Below, one piece after another: positions 35,622 through 44,396 of a DNA stretch of 64,000 nucleotides. Location of the stretch: NCBI GenBank assembly GCA_017962365.1, contig JAGCVL010000003.1, forward strand, positions 1-64,000. The letters run 5' to 3'. The notes under the pieces are model-generated. The model was not told the DNA's origin and searched no databases. It saw only the letters and a list, made by a program, of their open reading frames with translations. This DNA comes from Candidatus Saccharimonadota bacterium (GTDB taxonomy: Bacteria > Patescibacteriota > Saccharimonadia > Saccharimonadales > Saccharimonadaceae). Every line of letters starts with the position of its first letter. Positions within the stretch are counted from its first letter, which is position 1. A program made the translations under genes and the position numbers.

Positions 35622-36286
35622 TTACGCATTTAGGGATTATAGCGGACGGTAATCGACGATGGGCCAGAGAGCGTGGCCTACCGACTCTTGAGGGCCACAA
35701 GAAGGGCTTTAACGCCATCCCGGAGTTAGTCGACGGCGCGAGCGAAGCTGGTATAAAATTTATCACTTTTTACGTTTTTTCAACCGAAAACTGGGGGCGA
35801 AGTGCTGAAGAGGTGTCGTATCTTATGAAACTTGCGGAGACGCGGATTTTGAAGTATGCAGAAAAGTTGGCCACTAAAAATGCCCGCATGCTAATCCTCG
35901 GTTCGCACGACCGCATATCGCCGAAGCTCGCTAGCATTCTAGAAAAAGCCGAAAAGGTCACAGAAAAATGCACCGGTATCACGGTCTGTCTCTGTTTTAA
36001 TTATGGTGGCGAGGAAGAAATTGCCGATGCGGCAAGGATTGCCAGCGAAATAGATGGGGAAATTACGCCGGATACAATCAGATCACATCTGTATCATCCA
36101 GAAGTACCAAATGTTGACATGGTGGTAAGGACTTCTGGTGAAGAGCGGATTTCTGGTTTTATGCTGTGGCGAGTGGCGTATGCGGAATTTTATTTTATGA
36201 AAAAGTATTTCCCAGAGATGGGCAAAGATGACATTAAAGATATTTTAGCGGAATACGAAAAGCGCAATAGGAGATTTGGCAAATAG
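35618..36286 (+). CDS. uppS: Isoprenyl transferase (undecaprenyl diphosphate synthase family)
   Basis: 222 residues. Makes the long-chain prenyl diphosphate that carries cell-wall precursors. GIIADGNRRWARERGLPTLEGHKKG (catalytic Asp in IADGNRRW), ITFYVFSTENWGRS, and VRTSGEERISGFMLW; the last differs from the usual RTGGEQRLSNFLLWQ by Ser for Gly. Slightly shorter than usual (~240). Overlaps frr by 4 nt; followed by a palindromic repeat element. Confidence 0.92.
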   Translation: MITHLGIIADGNRRWARERGLPTLEGHKKGFNAIPELVDGASEAGIKFITFYVFSTENWGRSAEEVSYLMKLAETRILKYAEKLATKNARMLILGSHDRISPKLASILEKAEKVTEKCTGITVCLCFNYGGEEEIADAARIASEIDGEITPDTIRSHLYHPEVPNVDMVVRTSGEERISGFMLWRVAYAEFYFMKKYFPEMGKDDIKDILAEYEKRNRRFGK

Positions 36287-36297
36287 GGGCGGTAGGT

Positions 36298-36378
36298 GGC
36301 GGGTGGCGCAAATAGGGGGACCCCCAAAATGTTTGCGATAGCAAAATTTTGGGGGATGATTTGCGACAGGACCCGCCC
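36298..36378. repeat. Palindromic repeat element, intergenic copy
   Basis: 81-bp imperfect palindrome between uppS and rseP. Paired arms from outside in: GGCGGGT / ACCCGCC, GCAAAT / ATTTGC, CCCCCAAAAT / ATTTTGGGGG, TTTGC / GCAAA, with loop GATA. Blocks TAGGGGGACCCCC, GGGGGATGA and CAGGACCCG occur in the same order in the inverted copy at 45313-45393. A short direct repeat CAAATAGGGG flanks and enters its left side (36280, 36309). Confidence 0.7.
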
Positions 36379-36399
36379 GAATTGTGGTATAATTTGGTT

Positions 36400-37665
36400 A
36401 TGGATATTTTTATTGGAGTTATCGTTGGTCTTATCGTTTTAATGGTACTCGTAGTACTGCACGAGTTTGGACATTTTGTTGCTGCACGAAAAAATGGCGT
36501 CAACGTACTGGAATTTGGGATCGGATTTCCGCCACGTGCGATAGCTTGGATTAAGGATGCTAAGACTGGAAAATGGCGCCGGCTCCCAAGGGCAGAGTGG
36601 GAAAAAGATCGGCTTTCAAAAGTAGTCTACTCTCATGGCGAAAAAGCCGATTTTGCGCAAAAGGGCATGATTTTTAGTTTGAACTGGTTGCCAATTGGCG
36701 GTTTCTGTCGGATGGATGGAGAATCGGCGGCCGACACTAGGGCTGGCACTTTTGGGGCGGCAAGTTTTTGGGCAAAAACGAAGGTTCTTTTTGCGGGCGT
36801 AGCAATGAACTGGTTAGTAGCGATTGTTATCCTTACGATTTTGGCATGGACTGGGATGCCGGACTTTATCGAGGGGCAGTTTACGGTAGAGTCTGATACG
36901 CGGACGGATTTCACGCCAGTGCAAATCTTGACCGTAGCAGAAGAATCCCCAGCGCAGAAAGCCGGGATCATTGCCGGGGATTACATTATTTCGATCGACA
37001 AAAACGATATTAGGTACGGTAGCGATATCACTAGCTACAATGCCGAGCATGCAGGGGAAGAAGTGGTTTACAAAATTTATCGCAAGGGTGAAGAAGGTTG
37101 CAATTGCGACAAAAACTTGGAGTTTAACGTAAAACTCAATCCGTCGGATGCCGAATATTTGCTTGGCGTCACGATGGAGAGCTCACAAGTCAAATCATAC
37201 TCTACCTGGTCGGCCCCGATCGTAGGAATGGGCGTGACTTTACAAATCACTGGTCAGACTTTTAAAGGCGTCGGGGAATTACTCTGGAATTTAGTGTCTG
37301 GCGTGGGGAGATTATTTAGCTTTGATGCTAATGTACGCGAAAGCGGGCAAGAAGCGATTTCCGCAGTGGGCGACTCGGTGTCTGGGCCAGTAGGTATCAT
37401 CGGTGTGCTATTTCCGGCGTTCACCTCAGCTGGGCCAGCTAATTTAGCTTATCTTTCAGCGATTATCTCAATCTCGCTGGCTTGCATGAACGTTTTACCA
37501 ATCCCTGCGCTTGATGGCGGCCGGTGGCTCCTCATCGCAATTTACAAGCTTCGCAAGAAAAAACTAACCAAAGAAGTAGAGGAAAAAATCGTAGCGCGAG
37601 CTTTCATAGTGCTGCTGGCGTTAATGTTTATCGTAACAATATTAGACATTGTGAGGTTCTTTTGA
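36400..37665 (+). CDS. rseP: Site-2 protease, RseP/RasP family
   Basis: 421 residues. Intramembrane zinc metalloprotease that cleaves membrane-bound anti-sigma factors or leftover signal peptides. HEFGH at residues 21-25 in the first helix, a PDZ domain (~185-260, EESPAQKAGIIAGDYIISI), and the second zinc motif NVLPIPALDGGRW near the C-terminus. Start at 36400: TATAAT at 36388-36393 is 6 nt upstream, so the longer frame from 36349 (through the palindrome) is rejected. Stop overlaps the next start (TGATG). Confidence 0.93.
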   Translation: MDIFIGVIVGLIVLMVLVVLHEFGHFVAARKNGVNVLEFGIGFPPRAIAWIKDAKTGKWRRLPRAEWEKDRLSKVVYSHGEKADFAQKGMIFSLNWLPIGGFCRMDGESAADTRAGTFGAASFWAKTKVLFAGVAMNWLVAIVILTILAWTGMPDFIEGQFTVESDTRTDFTPVQILTVAEESPAQKAGIIAGDYIISIDKNDIRYGSDITSYNAEHAGEEVVYKIYRKGEEGCNCDKNLEFNVKLNPSDAEYLLGVTMESSQVKSYSTWSAPIVGMGVTLQITGQTFKGVGELLWNLVSGVGRLFSFDANVRESGQEAISAVGDSVSGPVGIIGVLFPAFTSAGPANLAYLSAIISISLACMNVLPIPALDGGRWLLIAIYKLRKKKLTKEVEEKIVARAFIVLLALMFIVTILDIVRFF

Positions 37666-38450
37666 TGGGTGAGGATTTAGCTAAAAATAAATGGTGGAAA
37701 ATAGCACTAAAAGTGACACTGATTTCGGTATGGGCATTTGCGTCTGTCGTGGCGTCACAATTCGTAATAGGGTTACTGATGTCATGGATTTTGGGCCCAG
37801 CAAAATTAAGCGAACCGGTGCCGCTAGCTATATATTACATACTAGCGGACGCACTGGCTGTGGCCCTTGTGATATTTGTGCCCGCCGGATTGTTGGCAAA
37901 ATGGAAAACTAAAGACAAGGCGGCTGGCAAAGATTTTGCCATTCCATCCAGGACAGAGATGGGATTAAAAGGTTGGCCGACCTGGACCGATATCGGATTA
38001 TCTCCGGTAGGTTTTATTGTGTCGCTTTTGCTCGCGACTGGGCTCGTGGCGATTTTTAGCCAATTTTCATGGTTTAATGCTGAGCAAGTACAAGAAACTG
38101 GTTTTGCATTCTATATTAGTGGCTTTGACCGAATAGTGTCTTTTGTGGTACTAGTGGTGGTGGCGCCGATAGCGGAAGAAGTAATTTTTAGGGGGTGGCT
38201 CTATGGCAAGCTCAGGGAAAAACTCAGCGGCTTGCCGGAGTGGGGCGGGATCATCTTATCCACATTTATAGTGTCGGTACTCTTCGGCTTAATGCATTTT
38301 CAGTGGAATGTGGGGCTGAATGTTTTTTGCCTCTCCGTAGTACTGTGCGGGCTAAGGGAGATCACGGGTACGATCTATTCCGGGATTTTGACGCATATGT
38401 TGAGGAACGGTGTGGCATTTTTCCTCTTGTATGTCATGGGCATCCATTGA
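37665..38450 (+). CDS. CPBP-family intramembrane metalloprotease (CAAX/Abi type)
   Basis: 261 residues with about seven hydrophobic segments. The glutamate/arginine motif EEVIFRGWLYGKL (residues ~170-182) and FGLMHFQWN give the usual catalytic Glu and His. Bacterial members process unknown membrane substrates or take part in bacteriocin immunity. Translationally coupled to rseP through the TGATG overlap. The -35 box of the next promoter overlaps its stop codon. Confidence 0.85.
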   Translation: MGEDLAKNKWWKIALKVTLISVWAFASVVASQFVIGLLMSWILGPAKLSEPVPLAIYYILADALAVALVIFVPAGLLAKWKTKDKAAGKDFAIPSRTEMGLKGWPTWTDIGLSPVGFIVSLLLATGLVAIFSQFSWFNAEQVQETGFAFYISGFDRIVSFVVLVVVAPIAEEVIFRGWLYGKLREKLSGLPEWGGIILSTFIVSVLFGLMHFQWNVGLNVFCLSVVLCGLREITGTIYSGILTHMLRNGVAFFLLYVMGIH

Positions 38451-38475
38451 CTTTTTTGGTAAAATGTGATATAAT
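38447..38475 (+). promoter_or_regulatory. Consensus promoter upstream of proS
   Basis: TTGACT (38447-38452, overlapping the CPBP stop codon), 17-bp spacer, TATAAT (38470-38475). A second TATAAT (38506-38511) lies 7 nt before the proS start, so proS may have both a leadered and a leaderless transcript. Confidence 0.75.
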
Positions 38476-38518
38476 GGTAGTATAGAGTATTTTTCTTAAG
38501 TGTGGTATAATTAGCGTC

Positions 38519-39745
38519 ATGAAAATGACGCAAACTTTTATTAAGACTTTAAGGGAAGCACCGAAGGACGAGATAGCGCAAAATGGCGCACTCCTTACGC
38601 GCGCCGGATACATCCACAAGGAGTTGGCCGGGGTGTATGATTTCTTGCCACTGGGGCTTCGGGTGATTGAAAAAATTAAGAGCATCATCCGCGAGGAGCT
38701 AAATGCCATTGGTGGGCAAGAGGTGCTTTTGTCATCCCTCCAAAATCCAGAATTATGGGAAAAGACCGGGCGGTTCTCGGACCAGGAAGTAGATATTTGG
38801 TTTAAAACTGAAGTGGTCGGCGGTGGGACGCTTGGTCTAGCTCCGACGCATGAGGAGCCGATCACGAATTTGCTCAAAACTTATATTTCCAGCTATAAAG
38901 ATTTGCCTTTATCCGTATACCAGTTCCAAACTAAATTTAGGAATGAAAAGCGGGCAAAAAGTGGCATTTTGCGCGGGCGCGAGTTTTTGATGAAGGATAT
39001 GTATTCGTTCCATGCGACAGAGGAAGATTTGGACAAGTATTATGCTGAGGTTGAAAAGGCCTATGCGCGTATTTTTGAGAGAATTGGTCTCACTGAGACC
39101 TACAAGACTTTTGCGAGTGGCGGAATTTTTTCAAAATACTCGCATGAATATCAGACTTTCTTGCCTGTAGGCGAAGATACTGTTTATTATAATGCCGACA
39201 AGTCGGTAGTATTAAATAAGGAGGTGCTGGAGCCGGAAGTGCTAGAAGATCTCGGCGTAAAGCGCGAGGAGCTAGCTGAAACCACAGCGGCAGAAGTGGG
39301 AAACATTTTCAAATTGAAATTCAAATATTCTGAGCCTTTGGGACTAAAGTTTATCGACGAAAACAATGCCCAGAAGAATGTATATATGGGTTGTTACGGG
39401 ATTGGCGTATCCCGGGTGATGGGGGTAATTGCAGAGAAGTTTGCGGACGAAAAGGGCCTAGTCTGGCCAGAAGCAGTGGCACCGTTTAAGGTTTATCTTG
39501 TGGGGATTGGCGAAGCCGGGACGGCAAAAGCTCGCGAGTTTTACGCTGAGCACGAAGATGAGATTTTGTTTGATGATCGCGATGCGAGGCCGGGCGAAAA
39601 GTTTGCCGATTCCGAATTAATCGGCTTGCCGCTCCGGGTGGTAATTTCCGACCGGACACTAGCCGAAGGCGTAGCCGAAGTGACAGAAAGAAAGACCGGC
39701 GAAACCCATAAGGTCGCCCTTGACAAGCTAGTAGAGATACTGTAA
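38519..39745 (+). CDS. proS: Prolyl-tRNA synthetase, short form without the editing insertion
   Basis: 408 residues against ~570 in E. coli. Class II synthetase: AGYIHKELAGVYDFLPLGLRV, motif 2 in TKFRNEKRAKSGILRGREFLMKD written in two parts (FRNEKRAK; RGREFLMKDMYSF), and motif 3 in GCYGIGVSRVMG. The INS editing domain between motifs 2 and 3 is absent, as in the mitochondrial/alphaproteobacterial-type enzymes. The anticodon-binding domain is at ~315-400. A second ATG two codons downstream is possible. Confidence 0.92.
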   Translation: MKMTQTFIKTLREAPKDEIAQNGALLTRAGYIHKELAGVYDFLPLGLRVIEKIKSIIREELNAIGGQEVLLSSLQNPELWEKTGRFSDQEVDIWFKTEVVGGGTLGLAPTHEEPITNLLKTYISSYKDLPLSVYQFQTKFRNEKRAKSGILRGREFLMKDMYSFHATEEDLDKYYAEVEKAYARIFERIGLTETYKTFASGGIFSKYSHEYQTFLPVGEDTVYYNADKSVVLNKEVLEPEVLEDLGVKREELAETTAAEVGNIFKLKFKYSEPLGLKFIDENNAQKNVYMGCYGIGVSRVMGVIAEKFADEKGLVWPEAVAPFKVYLVGIGEAGTAKAREFYAEHEDEILFDDRDARPGEKFADSELIGLPLRVVISDRTLAEGVAEVTERKTGETHKVALDKLVEIL

Positions 39746-39771
39746 ACTCGTTTTAGTAAATTGGAGTTAAT

Positions 39772-40218
39772 ATGATAAAGAAAAACATTAGCCTGACTGC
39801 GGAAGGCAAAAAAGAACTCGAAAAAGAACTTGATGAATTAATCAAAAATCGTCCAGTAATCGCAGAGCGCATCGCGACGGCGCGAGCTTTTGGCGATTTA
39901 TCGGAAAATGAAGAGTACAGCTCAGCACGCAACGAGCAAAAACTCGCTGAAGGGCGTATCCTAGAGATTCAAGACATCTTAAAAAATGCGAAAATCATCC
40001 GTGGCGGCAAGCGTGAGACGGTAGCACTCGGCGCAACCGTAGTGCTAGACATGGGCGGCAGGTCAGTAGAATACGCCCTGGTCGGACCAACTGAAGCAAA
40101 CCCGCTTGAGGGGAAAATTTCCAATGAATCTCCGATCGGAAAAGCAATTTTCGGACATAAAGCCGGTGAATCAGTTGACTTTAATGGTAAAAAGGTTAAG
40201 ATTGTCGAAATCAAATAA
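39772..40218 (+). CDS. greA: Transcription elongation factor GreA
   Basis: 148 residues, slightly short. Rescues backtracked RNA polymerase by stimulating transcript cleavage. The coiled coil carries the acidic tip ARAFGDLSENEEYSSAR; the C-terminal FKBP-like domain includes GKAIFGHKAGESVDF. TTGGAG ribosome site. Located between two tRNA synthetase genes. Confidence 0.95.
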   Translation: MIKKNISLTAEGKKELEKELDELIKNRPVIAERIATARAFGDLSENEEYSSARNEQKLAEGRILEIQDILKNAKIIRGGKRETVALGATVVLDMGGRSVEYALVGPTEANPLEGKISNESPIGKAIFGHKAGESVDFNGKKVKIVEIK

Positions 40219-40238
40219 TCTGATATAATATATATTAT

Positions 40239-41699
40239 ATGTTACTTGAAGATTATCGTAATGAGAGACTAAAGAAATTAGAAGAACTTCGCGAACGGGG
40301 GATTGAGACATACCCGTCAAAAAGCCACCGCAATACTTTTATTCGCGAGATAGTAGACCATTTTGATGAGCGCGCAGGACAAGAAGCATGCGTAGCTGGG
40401 CGGATTGTAGCAATTCGGTCATTTGGTAAATTGGTATTTTTGAAACTTCGTGACTATACTGGCGAGGTGCAGATTTTTATGAAAGCTGTACCAGAGGAGA
40501 CTCCAGAGGGAATGCTCGGCGCAAAAGATATACGCTTGCTCGATATCGGCGACTTCGTGGAAGCAAGAGGCGTAGTAGATAAATCACAGACTGGCGAAAT
40601 TTCAGTTTTTGCAAATTTCGTGAGGCTACTGACTAAATCGCTCAGACCTCTGCCGGAAAAATTCACCAACAAGGAAGAGCGTTATCGCAGACGGTATGTA
40701 GACATGAACGTCAACCCAGAAGTACGCGAGAGACTAGTACGTCGTTCTAAGTTCTGGCAGGCGACACGCGATTTTATGAATGCGCATGGTTTTATAGAAG
40801 TAAATATTCCGGTGCTGGAACACACGACCGGCGGAGCAGACGCGACGCCATTTGTGACCCATATGAATGCACTGGATGAAGATTTTTATCTTCGGATTTC
40901 GCACGAGTTGCCACTGAAACGGCTACTTGGTGGTGGATTTGAAAAAGTTTACGATATCGGGCCGAGATTTAGGAATGAAGGCGTAGACGACGAACATTTG
41001 CCAGAACATATCGCATTTGAATCGTACGCCGCATACGAAAATTACGAAGACGGCATGAAGCTGTACGAGGAAATGATAAAGTACGTAGCCAAGGAGACTT
41101 GGGGTACTCTAAAATTCCACGTCGGCGAGTTTGATATCGACCTGGACTGTGAGTGGCCACGCGTAAAGTATGCCGATTTGTTAAAGGAAAAGTTCGATGT
41201 TGATGTATTTAATCCAGATCACGAACAACTAATCCGAATTTTGAAAGAAAATGGCGTGGAGACGAATTTTGAGGTGTCTGAAGCGCGGCTGATTGATCAC
41301 GTATGGAAACTAATCCGCAAGACTTCGGCTGGGCCGTATTGGCTAGTGGAAGAGCCTTTGAGCTTGTCGCCACTCGCGAAGAAATCTTCAGAAAATCCGC
41401 TGGTGACTGAACGTTTCCACCCAATTATCGCTGGTACCGAGATGGGGAATGGCTTCTCAGAACTAAACGACCCACTAGATCAGCTACAAAGATTTAAAGA
41501 GCAGCAAGCCGCACGCGATGCGGGCGACGACGAAGCGCAGATGCTTGATATGGATTTCGTGGAAATGCTAGAGTATGGTATGCCGCCAGCTTGTGGTTGG
41601 GGCAACTCGGAGCGAAACTTCTGGCTACTTGAGGGAGTGCCAGGTCGCGAAGCAGTACCATTCCCGATGATAAAATCAAAAGACGATGGCCAAGAGTAA
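40239..41699 (+). CDS. lysS: Lysyl-tRNA synthetase, class II
   Basis: 486 residues. N-terminal OB-fold (GRIVAIRSFGKLVFLKLRDY), then the catalytic core: motif 2 YDIGPRFRNEGVDDEHLPEH and ERFHPIIAGTEMGNGFSELN; motif 3 GMPPACGWG. The motif 3 end differs slightly from the usual GIGIDRL and reads GWGNSERNFW, which could affect ATP binding. TATAAT 9 nt before the ATG; leaderless. Confidence 0.9.
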   Translation: MLLEDYRNERLKKLEELRERGIETYPSKSHRNTFIREIVDHFDERAGQEACVAGRIVAIRSFGKLVFLKLRDYTGEVQIFMKAVPEETPEGMLGAKDIRLLDIGDFVEARGVVDKSQTGEISVFANFVRLLTKSLRPLPEKFTNKEERYRRRYVDMNVNPEVRERLVRRSKFWQATRDFMNAHGFIEVNIPVLEHTTGGADATPFVTHMNALDEDFYLRISHELPLKRLLGGGFEKVYDIGPRFRNEGVDDEHLPEHIAFESYAAYENYEDGMKLYEEMIKYVAKETWGTLKFHVGEFDIDLDCEWPRVKYADLLKEKFDVDVFNPDHEQLIRILKENGVETNFEVSEARLIDHVWKLIRKTSAGPYWLVEEPLSLSPLAKKSSENPLVTERFHPIIAGTEMGNGFSELNDPLDQLQRFKEQQAARDAGDDEAQMLDMDFVEMLEYGMPPACGWGNSERNFWLLEGVPGREAVPFPMIKSKDDGQE

Positions 41700-41730
41700 G
41701 CCTGGACCCATATTGTGATATAATGAGGTT

Positions 41731-42405
41731 ATGGTTAACTCTCATAGCAGCAAAGCGCGCAAAAACACAAAATTATCTTATAAACAAGTTTTTAAGACTT
41801 ATCTAGAAAAAGGTTTTAAGTTGGAGAGATACCAGAAAATCGGGATTCTATTCCTGGTGGTGGTAATTGCTGGATTTGTTGGGTGGGCGTATGAGGTTTT
41901 GGTTGGGTTCGTCGACCTTGGCGGGTTTTATATGCGCGGCGGTAACTTATTGCCATGGATAAACATCTACGCTCTTGGCGCGCTTGTGGTGATACCTTTG
42001 ACTTACAAGATTCGGAAATACCCATGGGCGGTATTTTTGGTTTCGGCTCTAGCGACCGGGCTAGTAGAATTAGTCGGCGGGTGGTTAGTGTATACCATTG
42101 GCAATGGCACTAGGTATTGGAATTACAACCAAGGCCTCTGGGCGATTGGAAACATCAACGGGTTTGTATGCCCGCTAAGTGTCACGTTTTTCGGTATTAG
42201 CTCCTTAGTCCTAGTTTATTTAATAGTGCCGGCGCTAATTTATCTTGCAAAACGAATGTCAAAGCGTGCGTTTCTGACGCTTTCGATTACACTTTTTACA
42301 CTAGTAATGCTGGATGAGGTGGCCAATTTGACTTTGAAAAATTGCGGGCTTAAAACAGCGATAGACTTTTATCGGTCGCTAGGGCTTAAATACCAAAGCT
42401 TCTAG
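41731..42405 (+). CDS. Putative ABC-transporter type IV membrane protein (CmpB family)
   Basis: 224 residues, about six membrane helices. The pattern GWAYEVLVGFVDLGGFYMRG, then LPWINIYALGALVVIP, YWNYNQGLWAIGNINGFVCP matches the CmpB-like membrane family (Pfam ABC_trans_CmpB) from memory. No ATPase is adjacent and the transport role is unproven. Starts with a basic soluble ~25 residues. TATAAT 6 nt before the ATG. Confidence 0.7.
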   Translation: MVNSHSSKARKNTKLSYKQVFKTYLEKGFKLERYQKIGILFLVVVIAGFVGWAYEVLVGFVDLGGFYMRGGNLLPWINIYALGALVVIPLTYKIRKYPWAVFLVSALATGLVELVGGWLVYTIGNGTRYWNYNQGLWAIGNINGFVCPLSVTFFGISSLVLVYLIVPALIYLAKRMSKRAFLTLSITLFTLVMLDEVANLTLKNCGLKTAIDFYRSLGLKYQSF

Positions 42406-42422
42406 TATGATATAATAATAGA

Positions 42423-44387
42423 GTGAAATTCAAGTTAGTATCAAAATACCAGCCGACTGGGGATCAGCCGGGAGCGATTAAACAGCTCACGGATGGGATT
42501 TTTCATGGCATAAAAGAGCAGACTCTGCTCGGTGTGACTGGGTCTGGCAAGACTTTTACGATGGCAAATATCATTGAGAAGACGCAGCGCCCGACACTGA
42601 TTCTCGCACACAACAAAACCCTCGCGGCACAGCTTTATGCTGAGATGCGGGAGTTTTTCCCGGAAAATGAAGTGCATTATTTTGTAAGTTATTTTGATTA
42701 CTACCAACCGGAGGCCTACATCGCGTCGACCGATACATATATCGAGAAAGATTCGGCGATTAATGATGAGATTGATAGATTGAGGCATGCGGCGACAGAA
42801 GCGCTTCTCACGCGGCGAGATTGTATAGTGATAGCATCCGTGTCATGCATCTACGGCATCGGTTCACCAGAGCACTACTTAGAAATGTCATTTGAGGTTT
42901 CACGAAATGAAAATTTGTCGCAAGTAGATTTTATTAAAAAATTAGTTGATATCCAATACCACCGAAATGATTTGGCATTTGAGCGGGGCAATTTCCGGGT
43001 GATGGGGGACACAATCGACCTTTATCCAGCAAATGGTGAATACGCATATCGTTTCGAATTCGGGTTTGATACGCTGGAAAATATGAAAATCGTAGATCCT
43101 TTGACATTTGAAGTACGAGAAAAACCAGAGCGCATCCATATTTTTCCAAATACCCACTATGCGACACCAAAGGATCAGCTTGAGAAAGCACTCGTATCCA
43201 TTCGCGCGGAGTATGACGAGAGGCTGGCATATTTTAACGAGCATCAAAAATATCTTGAGGCCCAGCGTCTATCACAGCGAACAAAATACGACCTTGAAAT
43301 GCTAGAAAGTACCGGTTTTGTGAAAGGAATTGAAAATTATTCCAGACATCTAGATGGCCGAAAGGCGGGACAACCGCCAGCAACTCTATTAGATTTCTTC
43401 CCGGAGGATTATCTTTTGATTGTGGATGAGTCGCACATGACTTTGCCGCAAGTACGTGGGATGTACAATGGTGACCATGCTAGAAAAATGACTTTGGTAG
43501 ATTATGGTTTTAGGTTGCCCAGTGCACTAGATAACCGACCGTTGACATTTGGCGAGTTCCAAGCGAGAGTAAACCAAGCAATTTATGTATCCGCAACACC
43601 GGGAGAATATGAGCTAGAGCGCTCGCCAGCTCCAGCGGAGCAAGTGATTCGCCCAACTGGTTTGCTTGACCCGGAGATTGAGGTGAGATCATCTGACGGA
43701 CAGATTGATAATCTGATGGAGGAGATCGACAAACGCATCGCAAAAGGGCAACGTACGCTCATCACGACCCTCACTAAGCGCATGGCGGAAGATTTAACCG
43801 ATCACCTAAAAGAACGCGGTGTCAAGACCGCCTACATCCATTCGGACATTGATACTTTAGAGAGGGGTGATATTTTGCGAGATTTACGCGAGGGGGTATA
43901 TGACGTGCTGGTAGGGATCAACTTGCTTCGCGAGGGACTAGATTTACCAGAAGTGTCACTCGTGGCAATACTAGACGCAGATAAAGAAGGGTTCCTAAGA
44001 AGCGAGTCAGCTTTGATTCAGACGATTGGGCGCGCGGCGAGACATGTAGAAGGAAAAGTGATAATGTATGCTAACTTTATCACGGAAAGCATGGAAAAAG
44101 CAATCTCCGAAACCAATCGGCGACGCGAAATCCAGAAACAATATAATTTTGAGCATAATATTACGCCAACTTCGATCAAAAAGGAAATTTCGGCGGGCCT
44201 GCGCGCTTTGATACCAGAAAAGGAAAAAGAAAATAAGCTCGATATCCGAAAAATACCAAAAGATGAATTGCCAGGACTTATCAAACAGTTATCTTCCGAG
44301 ATGCAACTTGCAGCGGCAAACCTTGAATTTGAAAAAGCCGCAGCGCTTCGCGACGAAGTGGCGCGAATTAAAGAGTTTATGGTATAA
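42423..44387 (+). CDS. uvrB: Excinuclease ABC subunit B
   Basis: 654 residues. Damage-verifying helicase-like subunit of nucleotide excision repair. P-loop [13 protein letters not shown], the beta-hairpin region [28 protein letters not shown], helicase motif [14 protein letters not shown], and the C-terminal UVR motif (~615-650) that would bind UvrC. GTG start: TATAAT at 42411-42416 is 6 nt away, another leaderless gene. uvrC is 28 kb off. Confidence 0.97.
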   Translation: MKFKLVSKYQPTGDQPGAIKQLTDGIFHGIKEQTLLGVTGSGKTFTMANIIEKTQRPTLILAHNKTLAAQLYAEMREFFPENEVHYFVSYFDYYQPEAYIASTDTYIEKDSAINDEIDRLRHAATEALLTRRDCIVIASVSCIYGIGSPEHYLEMSFEVSRNENLSQVDFIKKLVDIQYHRNDLAFERGNFRVMGDTIDLYPANGEYAYRFEFGFDTLENMKIVDPLTFEVREKPERIHIFPNTHYATPKDQLEKALVSIRAEYDERLAYFNEHQKYLEAQRLSQRTKYDLEMLESTGFVKGIENYSRHLDGRKAGQPPATLLDFFPEDYLLIVDESHMTLPQVRGMYNGDHARKMTLVDYGFRLPSALDNRPLTFGEFQARVNQAIYVSATPGEYELERSPAPAEQVIRPTGLLDPEIEVRSSDGQIDNLMEEIDKRIAKGQRTLITTLTKRMAEDLTDHLKERGVKTAYIHSDIDTLERGDILRDLREGVYDVLVGINLLREGLDLPEVSLVAILDADKEGFLRSESALIQTIGRAARHVEGKVIMYANFITESMEKAISETNRRREIQKQYNFEHNITPTSIKKEISAGLRALIPEKEKENKLDIRKIPKDELPGLIKQLSSEMQLAAANLEFEKAAALRDEVARIKEFMV

Positions 44388-44396
44388 TTAAAGTAT

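Noticed and set aside
36349-36399. Longer start of rseP
   Set aside because: It would translate through the palindromic element and the -10 box; ATG 36400 is directly at the expected transcription start.
41731-42405. CDP-alcohol phosphatidyltransferase or sortase
   Set aside because: No DG-x2-AR or catalytic Cys motif; the helix pattern fits the CmpB-like family better.
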